A stretch of 62,236 nt of DNA from Spinellus fusiger (Eukaryota > Mucoromycota > Mucoromycetes > Mucorales > Phycomycetaceae), in the NCBI GenBank assembly GCA_025094145.1, contig JALLLS010000133.1, positions 1-62,236 on the forward strand, written 5' to 3'. Shown here piece after piece: positions 23,730 to 33,492 of this stretch (the first letter of the stretch is position 1; the number at the start of each line of letters is the position of its first letter). Made by a program: the position numbers and the translations under genes. The notes under the pieces are model-generated. The model did not search any database and was not told the DNA's origin. It was given only the letters and a program-made list of their open reading frames with translations.

Positions 23730-25511
23730 GGCAAAGTTAGGATGAGCTTCAAGGAAAAAATAATGAAATAACAATAATAACACTGGGCCTTGGGTCGGAC
23801 ATTCATGCCAAATCAGCCTCAATTCCTCTGGTGTTGGTTCCTGAGTGGTGGATGACACGTGATGATGCTTTCTTCCTTATCTGCCATGAAGTCTCGAGAA
23901 GAAAAGAGGCCTTCCATTTCATCTATTGGACTCATAAGAAATACAGTAGCTGAGGGTCATCAATTTTCAACTCATCTTCCATGTGGATGTTTACTGTATT
24001 TATTTGATCATAATACAAATAAAACCTTTGTTTCTACTTATTCTTAATACTCCCAACCTTCGATCATTAGCCGTTGAACAAAGAGCGTCATAAGGGTGGG
24101 GATTGGAGATGGAGAATGGGTTGATTTACAGGCACTTAAGAGACATGTACTAACAGAGCTCTATTGAAAGTGCTATTCTGAATGCTGTTCTGAATACTAG
24201 TCAAGTACAAAAGAAAAGATCTTCAGCTTAAGAATGACAAAATAAAACAAAATCAGACACTCATCCCACTTGCCTGTATCTATCAGACACATGGATGCAG
24301 CGTGTAACAAGAAGAAAATGACGAGTGTCCACTTGCATTCCTTCTATATCTCTAGAGCTGAATAAATCAAATCATCCTACGACCTGTCATCTATGAATAA
24401 GTGATCTACAATGGCACTCTACTTTTATTTAACGAATAAAAAGTCTCTTAGTATTCTTCCGTTGGCCTTTATTCTTTTAGTAAGTATAAATATAAAAGAA
24501 TGCTTATTGTTTACAGAAATACTTCTTGAGTCTATCTATCAATACTATACCTTTTTTTATATCACAATGTAAAGTAGAACAATTTAACTTTAGCTTTGAC
24601 GCGTGTTAATTACCAATTAAATTTATATCTTTACATCGAGTGAGTGAGTTTGGTGTTGGAGTCTACAAAGCATAACGAGCCCCAGAGAATTCCAATCACT
24701 CGGCACAGACAGTGATACGATAGTTGCACTGTAAATCTGGCGCCACAACAGAAAGTGACGAGTCCTCAGACAAAAAAAAGGGTCTATGAGGTTAAAAATA
24801 GATAGTTACACTTTAATATTTTTTTGCATTTTTTTCTTTTTCTTGTCCAGAAAAAAAAACAAAAAAAAGTGGCTTGTTATGTCCTACCAGAGAAACAAGA
24901 ACAAGACATAAAGTATATTTCACTGTTTTATTACTATTATAAATAAATAGATAAATAGATAAATAGATAAATAGATAAATAGATAATACATTTGGTATAA
25001 AGTGGAATGAATGATAAACACAAGAGATGTCTGAGTAAAAGCAGAAAGAAGAATAAATACCAAGTCAAAGGTTACAAAACACAAGTAAAGTAAAGCATCT
25101 AAATACAGGCATACTCCATATGCTATGACCTAAAGTCAAAGAGAGAATAAACGTGTCTATAGTTAGCGTGTCACTTATTATAATTATAATTATAACAAAG
25201 CAGGGGAAAAAGGAAAGAAACTGTAGGTATAGAACCTGGGACTCTATATCTTTGTGTTTGTGTTTGTTCACATTTCTTGGGATGTTTCCATGCTTTTATG
25301 TGTATCAATGTACAAATTTACAGATATATGTTTGTACCTTTATTCAGGGAGTATTTACCTGTCCTTTATTTTTCTTACTTAACACTTCTATTAAGGGAAA
25401 AAATGCAGATCTTGATGAATAGAACTTTAACTAAAATCCAACTCTAGCTGAATAGACCCACATAAAGTATCAGTCTTGTCTGTTGAGGTGTACTTTTTTT
25501 CTTTGTTCTAT
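23730..25511. other. Intergenic region with a TAAATAGA array
   Basis: No gene is supported. A (TAGATAAA)n microsatellite lies at 24942-24985. A GC-richer island at 24650-24780 stands out from the AT-rich surroundings (see the PBS-like entry). Poly-A and poly-T runs lie at 24770-24870. Confidence 0.5.
24750..24775 (+). other. Possible retroelement primer-binding-site-like motif
   Basis: TGGCGCCACAACAG at about 24750 resembles a tRNA-primed PBS that normally follows a 5' LTR, and it sits at the edge of a GC-richer island. No gag or pol follows, so at best this is a solo LTR remnant. The match is short and could be chance. Confidence 0.25.
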
Positions 25512-25861
25512 AACACCAGGGTATTTTTCTGGCTTTTAGGCGGTGATATCTCCTTCCTTTTACGTCTAAAAATTTATTGCCTTTTGTGGATACCTCAATA
25601 TCAAATTGTATTATCAGTAAAATATATTGTTTATGAATAAAATTGTTGATGGATAAAATTGTTTATTATAATAATATAGCGAGTAATACTGTAGCTAATA
25701 ATATACTATTACTATAGCTACTGCTGTTCTAGGTGTATTCCTTCATAGCAATAGAATCCACAACCTAAAGGCCTTGTGCTTCATTCTTGGGAGATAGAAA
25801 ACCATGCTCAGGAGTATACCCTAGACAACCTAGACACCCTAGACAGTATAGAAGAAAGAAG
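25512..25861 (+). mobile_element. Family copy 2: left-end fragment
   Basis: The DNA begins AACACCAGGGTATTTTTCTG and follows the left end of copies 3 and 4 closely (GGCTTTTAGGCGGTGATATC, then 'ggatacctcaatatc' and 'ttcatagcaatagaatccac'). It misses about 50 bp near 25580 and stops at about 25861 before the unknown reading frame of the longer copies. No right end follows; a Tc1 C-terminal fragment comes next. Confidence 0.75.
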
Positions 25862-25920
25862 GGTATCTATTATCAATGTAGAAAGTTGGTATTGAACTTG
25901 CACAACGATGAGTTCAGAGT

Positions 25921-25977
25921 ATGACAGACAGATGCCAAGATGTCATTGATGCCAAAGAAGGCCATACAAAATATTAA
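25921..25977 (+). pseudogene. Tc1 transposase C-terminal fragment
   Basis: An open stretch of 18 codons (MTDRCQDVIDAKEGHTKY, then stop) matches the usual C-terminus of Tc1-type transposases and parallels RCQAVINAKD in the copy near 1.7 kb. Nothing upstream extends it. Confidence 0.55.
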
Positions 25978-26226
25978 TTGTATTAATATTATTTCATTCT
26001 CTATAATCGAATATACTAAGCTTTGATATGCTCAAGTCTGAAGCTTCTAAATAAAATGTAAAGTGTTTTATTTAATCTTGAACATTTTCTGTCTGCTTCA
26101 TCCTGATATTTATACTCAAAGGTATTTGATTCAATTGTGTGTGGCTGTATTAACACTTTCTTGAACAAGTATGTTTATCCTAATTATATACCCAATAGCA
26201 TTATTTGAGTGAACCATCTTCAAAAT

Positions 26227-26415
26227 AGATATACAGGCTGTTGTGGATATGGCTATTTGTACAAAAGTCATTACAATTGTCCAAACAATGATAGATACCA
26301 AACAGAAAGTAGAGACATTATGATATGATCAAGAGATGGTAGCATACTGCAAAGAATGAGTAAAATGAATCAGGCATACAATCCTATGAGATATGTACTT
26401 CTTCTTATAGGATAA
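26227..26415 (+). pseudogene. Helitron-like N-terminal fragment
   Basis: The plus frame reads SRDIMI, a stop, SRDGSILQRMSKMNQAYNPM, then RYVLLLIG and a stop. The order 'RDI-(dG)-LQR-(S)-(N/H)-AY-P-(R)Y-LLFP-G' is typical of the N-terminal region of Helitron Rep-helicase proteins. Only about 38 codons are recognisable, with an internal stop, so this is a fragment. It lies 450 bp upstream of the Fanzor gene at 26862. Some fungal Fanzors are carried by Helitrons, but no Helitron ends were found here. Confidence 0.4.
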
Positions 26416-26861
26416 GCTGTAGTATATTTGAATAAAGTGTATTGATCTTTCAGAGATAATATAAAAGTACAACAGCCTGCATTAGAATGTATGCCTTTTG
26501 GTGTTGATTTCTGCCAAGTTTTTCTATTTGTAGTAATCATTAAAGTATAAAAGAAGTATAAAAGAATAACAAACAGGTTGAATAAATAAGAGCATAGTTA
26601 ATTGTACGTTAACTAAACCAAATACCTTTGGACTTAAGAAGTCATTAACGACACCATCACATCAATGGATGATAAATAGTAGCTGACATTATTCAGTGTT
26701 GCTAATAAGATAACTATCTATTTCCTTTTTCTTATTGTATTTCTATCAATTCTTTCTGAACTAAAGGTGTTATGCAGCCAACAATATACAAATAAAGTAA
26801 AAAAGATATAATATGTTTATAGAATCAATCTGGGGTTCTTACATATATTTGATTTTTATAG

Positions 26862-27411
26862 GAGACTATAGCAAGTTATTCAGGTGCGAATCCTACCAGA
26901 GTAATGACAATAAAGGGAAGAGGCATGCGGAGGATGTTGAAGAAAGAAGGACTCAGACTCTATCTTATCAATGAATTCAAAACATCGAGCCTGTGTCCTG
27001 GGTGCAAGTTCTCACCTTTGGAAACATTTAAACATATCAAGAACCCCAGGCCCTATCAGCGAACAAAAATGCCCAAAGTTAAATGTGATGGTCTTCTCAG
27101 GTTATTTCTTCTTAATTCTATATCAAAAAAGAAAGACTCATCCTTCTCTCTCTTCAAATAGGTGTTCAAACCAAAATTGTATGAAAAACAAGACATTGAG
27201 GCTTTGGAATCGTGATCTAGCTGCTACATTGAACTTTAGACATGCTCTAATGTCTCAAAGGGAAAATGGTACCCGCCCAGAGCGCTTTTGTAGATATAAC
27301 AAACGAAAGCATGACTCCAAGGATACAACTAGAACCAATAAAAGTTCCAAGCCTTCTGGCTCATCTCCATCCTTCTCCTCCCCAGTTATCGCTGGAGCCT
27401 CGGTTGACTAA
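26862..27411 (+). CDS. Fanzor (eukaryotic TnpB-like) nuclease, C-terminal exons
   Basis: Two exons fit in phase: 26862-27100 and 27162-27411, with a 61-bp intron and 162 codons. Blocks are MTIKGRGMRRMLKKEG, LYLINEFKTSS (RuvC-II Glu in NEF), a CPGC knuckle, KHIKNPRPYQR and KCDGLLR, spliced to CSNQNC (second knuckle). RLWNRDLAATLNFRHAL (RuvC-III Asp in NRD) and RPERFCR follow, then a Ser-rich tail. This is the C-terminal half of Fanzor/TnpB RNA-guided nucleases; RuvC-I and the N-terminal recognition lobe were not found upstream, so the gene is partial or decayed. Unlike the copies at 32 and 58 kb, both knuckles and both visible catalytic acids are intact. A hairpin ACCC-ATGATAC-GGGT lies 16 bp past the stop. 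Confidence 0.72.
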
Positions 27412-28006
27412 CTGACGGAAACCCATGATACGGGTAGACTATCTAAAAACATAATGAAGTGTATCTTATTGAATTTTTCATGCAAAAAGACATTATAATA
27501 TCTAGTGCATTTCTACTTATTTTTCATTATTTTTGTATTGAGTGTTTAGAGTGTTTATATGTATATCTTGATTATTTAAAAGGATCTCATAAGGTGACTA
27601 TTAAGCTCAATGTGCGAATAGCATTTACACCCAAAAGAAAAAGAAATATACTTTGAACCGTACAAACAGAATTCACTCTCCATGACTGCTCTTTACTACT
27701 GCCTATGAATCCAATGTTATGCATTGATAAGAATAAGATACGATGGATCATTAAGCCACTTCTGCTCAATAGGAAAAGAAAAGAGACCTTATCTTGTCCT
27801 GCTATAGTATCGTCTGTCTTGTTCTGTTGACAAGACGAGCAGGATGAAGCCTATGCCTCCGTCCCTCTGTCTTTGTCTCTGTCTCCGTCTTCATCGAGTG
27901 GCTTGTGCACTGTAGTTTCCTGTGCCGCCTGCTCTCTTATTGTTATTGTTTGCACACTCGAGTCCTCTTCATTGTAGCCGAATAAAGAAGAAAGAGAAAA
28001 AAGCTA
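27412..28006. other. Spacer upstream of TRM44, with a repeat fragment
   Basis: A block at about 27582-27665 (GATCTCATAAGGTGACTA through ATACTTTGAACCGTA) matches, in reverse, the right arm of the MITE at 58953-59159, so it is a lone end of that family. The rest, including a TCTG/TCTC-rich stretch at 27870-27890, is presumably the TRM44 promoter. Confidence 0.6.
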
Positions 28007-30053
28007 ATGAGCAAAGTCAAATGCACAGCCGAACAACAGAGTCTGTTTCAGCAGTTTGCCCCTACGCTTTTATTTGACGCTCCTCGTCTATCGCCCACTG
28101 AAACAAGCACTGAGACGAGTGAGCTGTGGTATACAGTGTCAGAACAAACAGTGCCAGCCAACCGACATGCATTTTGGCACACTGTTGTAGGTCTCCAAAA
28201 ATGAATTGAACTTGTGGCTTGACACATTGGGGCATTGGATAGAGAAGCTGGACAGAGCAGCCAAACTATGCTATTCCACCTATTGAGAAAGCGGAGATCA
28301 ATCGTGTCTCTGTTCATGAAGGCCATGCATCTGCAGTCTTGGGAACACCGTTTGAGACTATTCAACGCACATTAATTCCCAAGCGTAAATCTAAAGATGC
28401 ACCTCTTGTAGAGAAGATAGACTATGAGGAACAAGAGAAGAAGGAGGGTAAGAGTGTCATTAGAGAGGAAGGCAAAAGACACCGGCTTACATTGGGCTCT
28501 AGGATATGAAGCCCGTGTTACTTATCAGCCTGTGATGCATGGCACTGTGGACACAGAAGAGCCTAATAGCATAGGCTTACCCTTTTATTATCCAAAGGTA
28601 AAAACATAGACATGCCTATGTCAGTTATGCTAATAGATGGACAGGTAAAGGCCTATAGATTTGTCTATACTTGCTCTTTATTGGAAGAGTGCGATGGCGT
28701 CTTTACTGATCCAGAAGAGTAAGTGAGCAAGAAAAGGAATCCACTGATGATCTCTATTGTATCAATGACAAGAGGTATCCTACAACTCCAAATAATGCCA
28801 TGGGGAGAACAAGCAGCCATCACTGATCATAAAATGGTGAGTGCATTCAAAGCCCTAGCTAGTCTAAAGAGACACAGTGGGTAGCAGTAGGAGTTCTCAT
28901 TTGTGTGTGTGTGTGGATAGCAATATGCCCTGAAGACTCTTTTCCACAAGCTATTCAAATGGTGTATTCAGTCGAGATTTGGTTATAAGAAGCATTCTCA
29001 TCATGATGTACTTGTGCCTAAAGAAGAGTACATGGCGATGTACCAGCATATCAAATCCACGTACGCACAAGCACTGGTCAAGTAAATAGGCGCACACTCT
29101 TTGGTATTTTAACACAACAGTCATTGGACAGAAAAAACAGACCCCAAAAAGTTTGTTTATGAAGACATTGCCATTGCTAGTTATCTGATATGTCTATGGA
29201 AGAAGGAAGAAGAGCAATTGAAGCGGTAGATAGAACATCTCTGCAACTTGGCTGGCACTCATTCTTCTCCATAGAAAACCCACTTTTGTTGATTTGGGGT
29301 GTGGTAATGGCTTACTGACCCATCTATTAACCAGTCAAGGCTATAAAGGCTGTGGCGTGGACATGGCAAGCCGAAAGATATGGTCTTCTCTCTGTGAGGG
29401 CCAAACCGAGGCACTCAGAGGTATAAAAGATGTCTCCCTAGACACCTCATTGAATGCATTGTTTATTCTATAGTAAAGACACTCTATCCTGCACAAGAGA
29501 GCTACCCGGATGCTGATTGGCTATTAGGCAACCACGCTGATGAACTTGTACCATGGTAACTCATATTTTAGCTAACAAAACACTTAAAGTGACTTGTCAA
29601 TGCTAGGATTCCAGTGATGGCTGCCAAATCAAGCCCCCATTGCAAGTAAGTCTACCTATCAACACTATAGAGAGAGAAGGATAAAGAAAAGAAAATGGTT
29701 TATTCAACATGGCTATCGGTAGTTTCCTTGTTATTCCCTGCTGTTTCTATGCACTGGATGGTACACGCACACTGCCACTAGGGAAAATGGCAGAGGAGGA
29801 AGGTGGCAAGTACAAAGCCTACTGCAAGTACATACAGACCATAGCCACACAATGTGGATTTGACTGTGACCAGGAAGAACTAAGAATCCCAAGCACAAGA
29901 AATACAGCCATTGTGGGCCGTCATCGCCGTCACTATCCTTCTCTTGAGGATTTAGAATCCATCACTGCTTTTGCTCAGACTGCATTTGTACCTCGAAAAA
30001 GTGACCGCGAAAAGGAAGAACTCCGACGATTGAAGAGGAGTAAGACAGAGTAG
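28007..30053 (+). CDS. TRM44: tRNA (uracil-O2-)-methyltransferase TRM44
   Basis: Eleven exons with matching phases give 493 residues: 28007-28186, 28243-28447, 28503-28597, 28645-28718, 28773-28836, 28921-29081, 29121-29225, 29275-29420, 29474-29555, 29607-29645 and 29723-30053. Introns are 39-84 bp. Family marks are [36 protein letters not shown], the SAM-binding motif [55 protein letters not shown], then [13 protein letters not shown] and a basic C-terminus. Trm44 methylates the 2'-O of U44 in some cytoplasmic tRNAs (Ser). The first exons match less well but stay in frame (FWHTV spliced to RSWTEQPN). All splice sites are GT-AG, so this looks functional. Confidence 0.9.
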
Positions 30054-30354
30054 CCTATTTAAACACAGGGCAGGATATTCTTTCCTGATTGTGCAGCTAT
30101 TTGTAAGGTTCAAAATGCTGTAATTGTATAAGATGCCTATCATTAGAGTTATTGTGACATGTCTCTGATGATTTCTTTTTAAAGTAATTAGTGTACCTAG
30201 ATTAAAAATAAAACATAATACACAGCATTATTAAGATAAGTCCTTTGTTCAATAGGCTTGACGAATGAAGTTATCCAGTCTGTTTGCAGCTCATAGTCTT
30301 TGATAGGACTCACTGTAGCCAATGAGCAATATTACAATAGTGATAATGATAGTA

Positions 30355-30435
<81 letters not shown>

Positions 30436-30662
30436 TAATAATAATAAATAATAATACGAGAATGGGATCCTCCTTTTTAACCTTTGAATAGGAGTCGTAG
30501 CTCAAACATTTGGAATTATCATTCTCACTCTTTCTCTGTCAAATGTAAAGTCCAATAATTTCAACAATAATAATGCCAATCGCCCTATCAAGTCCAATAG
30601 GATCGATGCTAATGAATTATGGCGAAATATCTCCAATGATGTTTTCAACAGGCGCAGGTCTA
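30054..30662. repeat. Intergenic spacer with a long (AAT)n microsatellite
   Basis: (AAT)n with a few interruptions spans about 30355-30458. The stretch 30485-30662 is open in one plus frame without a Met and runs into family copy 3; it is not recognised. Confidence 0.7.
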
Positions 30663-31266
30663 CACACCAGGAGATTTTCTGGCTTTTAACCAGATACACG
30701 CTATCTCCTTTACGTAAAAAATCCTGCCTTTTATGGAACTGTGTTTAAAATCAAAGGTTTGCAAGTATCTAAATCTTTCTTTCCTTTTGTGGATACCTCA
30801 ATATCAAATTGTATTATCAATAAAATATATTGTTTATGAATAAAATTGTTTATTATAATAATGTAGCTAATACTATAGTGTTCAAAAAATCAGAAACAAA
30901 AGGTGTGTTTGTAATATAAGAAATATATTTCGCAAAGCTTTCTTCTATCTAATAGATGGACAGCTTATATACTTTTTCTATCTGATACATTAGTCTATAT
31001 AAAATTACAAAAGCAATCTTTTCCAAAAGCATAGGAAGGATCCCTGGCATATTAATATGCTAGGGATCAAATACTTCCATATTTGTAATAAAGGTATGAC
31101 TATAGCTACTGCTACTCTAGGCGTATTCCTTCATAGCAATAGAATCCACAACCTAAAGGCCTTGTGCTTTATTCTTGGGAGATAGATAACTATGCTCAGG
31201 AGTATACCCTAGAGACCCTAGATAGTATAGAAGACCACCTAAGACTGATTTGAAAGGAGTCTTTAC

Positions 31267-31560
31267 TTGCCTAATAACAATACAATGAGTGTGTTGTGGA
31301 ATACATTGAGCTCAAGCCCAGATGAAGACACTGCTTACCTTTTTATCACTAGAATAGTTCTTGGTAGTGTCTATCACCTCCTTCTATTGTTTCTCTTTGT
31401 TAATAATGGCACATTAACTTGCTCAGCTATGCTCATCTTGATGATTACTTGGGTGTTAAGTTGTATAGACAGTGTAAGAAATAACAAAAGGAGGGAAGTG
31501 TCAAAACAAATAATAATATTTCTTTATTCTGGTGATGTATACACTAGCCTCCAGTCATAA
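31267..31560 (+). other. Unknown frame shared by copies 3 and 4
   Basis: The 97-codon frame contains DTAYLFITRIVLGSVYHLLL, SAMLILMITWVLSCID and RREVSKQIIIFLY. Copy 4 has nearly the same frame at 40019. It is hydrophobic in its first half. It could be an exon of an element-encoded protein or an open stretch by chance; no family was recognised. Confidence 0.35.
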
Positions 31561-31771
31561 AATTCATAAGTCAGATTCACGTCAAATTTATAAGTCAAAC
31601 AATTCACACTCTATATAACTTTGATCATTATAGCTTAGAATATAAATATATAAAATTAGCCTCAAGATCTATACTATGTAACTTTGTAAAATATATCTTT
31701 TATTCTGCAATAAAGGGCACTGTGGTTATCAACAGGACCACTAGAGTGATACATCTGTAGTTGTTTGGTCT

Positions 31772-32134
31772 CTAGAAGGGACAACGAAATGGAGTATTGG
31801 ATACAAAGGCTAGTCTAAGGAAATCAAAGAGGTTACATGAACAGGAACACAACACACGACCTGAATACAATGGGTAACTAGGCAGCTGTTCTTTAAGCAA
31901 TTCTTTTCTTTCTAAAATGTTGTTGTAGTCTGGATTACTTTGGTAGTTCTGATTAAGTAAATGACTTGTGAAATTTAGTTTTGTTCTCTTCTGTTCGGAT
32001 ATAAATACCTGCCAACCACACTGTCTTTTGTTCTTCATAACTTCTACCCTCTTTAACTTGTTTGCCTTTGTCTGGCATATAAACCAACAGTTGTGATCTG
32101 GTGAGTGTTTGTGTATGTTTATTATGTCTGACAT
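31772..32134 (-). other. Antisense frame conserved between copies 3 and 5
   Basis: A 120-codon frame opposite to the Fanzor exons starts MSDIINIHKHSPDHNCWFIC and contains NKRQCGWQVFISEQKRT. Copy 5 carries the same start at 58412 (plus strand), broken after 77 codons. Most differences between the copies change residues, which argues against current coding selection. It vaguely resembles a small Cys/His DNA-binding domain. Confidence 0.3.
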
Positions 32135-32302
32135 GTTAGTCAGTTTCTATTTTATATTCTTTTACTATAATAAACCCAGTGAATCCGTTACAAAGGCAAA
32201 GGCAAGAAGAAGGGGCCAGTGCAAGGGTAATACGATACACACACAGAGTACATTAATACATCTCGAACTAATTATTCTTACTAATATTCTATTATTGAAA
32301 AG

Positions 32303-32722
32303 GGGTATTGGTACCTAAAAGGATTGGAGTATGATCCTACCAAGCTGCCAGTCATTGCTTATGGCACAGGAATGAAAGGAAAAGATGCTGTCAAATTTAA
32401 AGGCCATCGTGTTGGTTTGACAAGAATATTATATCAATCATTGAAAAAGAAACAAAAAGATGGTGATCTTCTTGTAGTTGATGTTGATGAGTTTCGAACA
32501 TCAAGGGTAAGCATGATTGACCTCTCACTCAATATGAAAAGCTCTTTTAACAGTTACTCTGTTTTGTTTTCTTTTTTTGTTCTCAAGATCTGCCACACTT
32601 ATAACACAAATAACCTCACTGAGGTATTAGTGAATTTCAACACTATCCGCGCTTGCCAAAGTTGCGGAATTGTTTAGAACAGAGATGTGAATGCATCAAA
32701 GGGTATCTATACAGTCACATAA
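32303..32722 (+). pseudogene. Fanzor (TnpB-like) nuclease, C-terminal exons, decayed
   Basis: Exons 32303-32506 and 32588-32722 (81-bp intron) encode YDPTKLPVIAYGTGM, KFKGHRVGLTRILYQSLKKK, VVDVDEFRTSR (RuvC-II Glu in DEF) spliced to ICHTYNTNNLTEVLVNF, then ACQSCGIV, a stop, and NRDVNASKGIY (RuvC-III Asp). The stop (TAG) sits where copy 5 has Trp (TGG). The first zinc knuckle is CHTY instead of Cys-x2-Cys. An upstream exon ending in TKAKARRRGQCK at about 32168-32227 probably belongs to it. RuvC-I was not found. The motif pattern is diagnostic of TnpB/Fanzor; the lineage differs from the one at 26.9 kb. Confidence 0.75.
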
Positions 32723-32751
32723 GAATAGATACTCTTTGATGCATTCATATC
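32684..32751 (+). other. Long hairpin overlapping the RuvC-III codons
   Basis: 27-base arms at 32684-32710 and 32725-32751 are complementary except for two positions, around a 14-base loop. The left arm encodes the DVNASKGIY part of the nuclease; the right arm is downstream. Copy 5 keeps a shorter version of the same pairing (AATATCTAT with ATAGATATT). Confidence 0.7.
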
Positions 32752-32939
32752 ATATATCGCCACATCGAAAGTGGTTTCCTTCGGGATTCAGATATTTACA
32801 GGTAAATTTACATAATAATCTTTATTTAAAAACTAACATGAATACATTTCACTTTTTTTGCTCCTTTCCAAATAGATTTCATTTTTAAACAATTGTATTT
32901 CGACTATTTCCTTTTATATCCTAAAGACCTCCTGGTGTG
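32752..32939 (+). ncRNA. Candidate omega (guide) RNA region of copy 3
   Basis: The noncoding DNA between the Fanzor stop and the element right end is strongly conserved with copy 5. One small stem (GCCAC-loop-GTGGT at 32759-32775; ACCA-loop-TGGT in copy 5) keeps pairing despite base changes. It is followed by the shared TTTCCTTCGGGATTCAGAT. In Fanzor/TnpB systems the guide RNA scaffold is made from the 3' flank and ends at the element end. No transcript evidence is available here. Confidence 0.35.
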
Positions 32940-32941
32940 TA

Positions 32942-33492
32942 TTTCAGTGAAGCACATAGATGATACAAATAAGCACCAAATCATATTCAATACACAAAAG
33001 TATATTTGTCTTTTTATTTTTATATCTCATCTACGAGTGCATTGTACTTTATTACTTTTCAGTAGTTTAATATCTCTGCTCAGTGCATCTCTATTGGTTG
33101 AATTGTTTGTTTACAAAATATAAAATACAAGTGACATTGTTTTATGACTGCTATAATAAGGAGCAGAGGATAGGCTCGTGAATAAAACCAGATGGTCTGT
33201 TTCCCTGCCAACCCTCAATATCCAGGTCGTTTTGTTACACCTGGCAGATGTGGTATCCAATCACAAGGGGTCTGTGGATTAGGATCGCGATACTGCCATA
33301 TATATTGTTTGCTGCCTTTTAGTGTTTATTTTGAGTGCAGTAATAGAATCAAGTAACACCATTTGTGCTTCTGTCTTAATTGCAAACCAATCAATAGCAT
33401 GGTCCATTGGCTCTTATTCCATTTTCTAACTCTTCTTCCTGTTTTCTCTACTACACACCTGTGTTCTCTACCGCTCCTTTTCCTTTCTCTCC
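32942..33492. other. Spacer and promoter of the surface-protein gene
   Basis: AT-rich DNA after the element, then C/T-rich tracts at 33410-33490 typical of a fungal promoter or 5' leader. No gene is supported. Confidence 0.5.

Larger units (their letters stand above)
30663..32939 (+). mobile_element. Family copy 3: Fanzor-carrying CACACC/TA element
   Basis: The left end at 30663 reads CACACCAGGAGATTTTCTGG. The right end at 32939 is the inverted CACACCAGGAGGTCTTTAGG. TA flanks both ends (30661-30662 and 32940-32941). Inside, left to right: about 100 bp of left end shared with all copies; about 850 bp shared with copy 4, including an unknown frame at 31267-31560; about 600 bp shared with copy 5, including a conserved minus-strand frame; the Fanzor C-terminal exons (32303-32722); and a conserved noncoding right part. 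No transposase was seen, so movement may depend on a partner in trans. The superfamily is unresolved; TA targets occur in Tc1/mariner and some others. Confidence 0.75.

Noticed and set aside
28048..28365. 105-codon minus frame over TRM44 exons 1-2
   Set aside because: Opposite strand of a spliced gene with strong family motifs.
30485..30750. Met-less plus frame running from the flank into copy 3
   Set aside because: Continuity across the element boundary is probably chance; no start codon and no homologue known to me.
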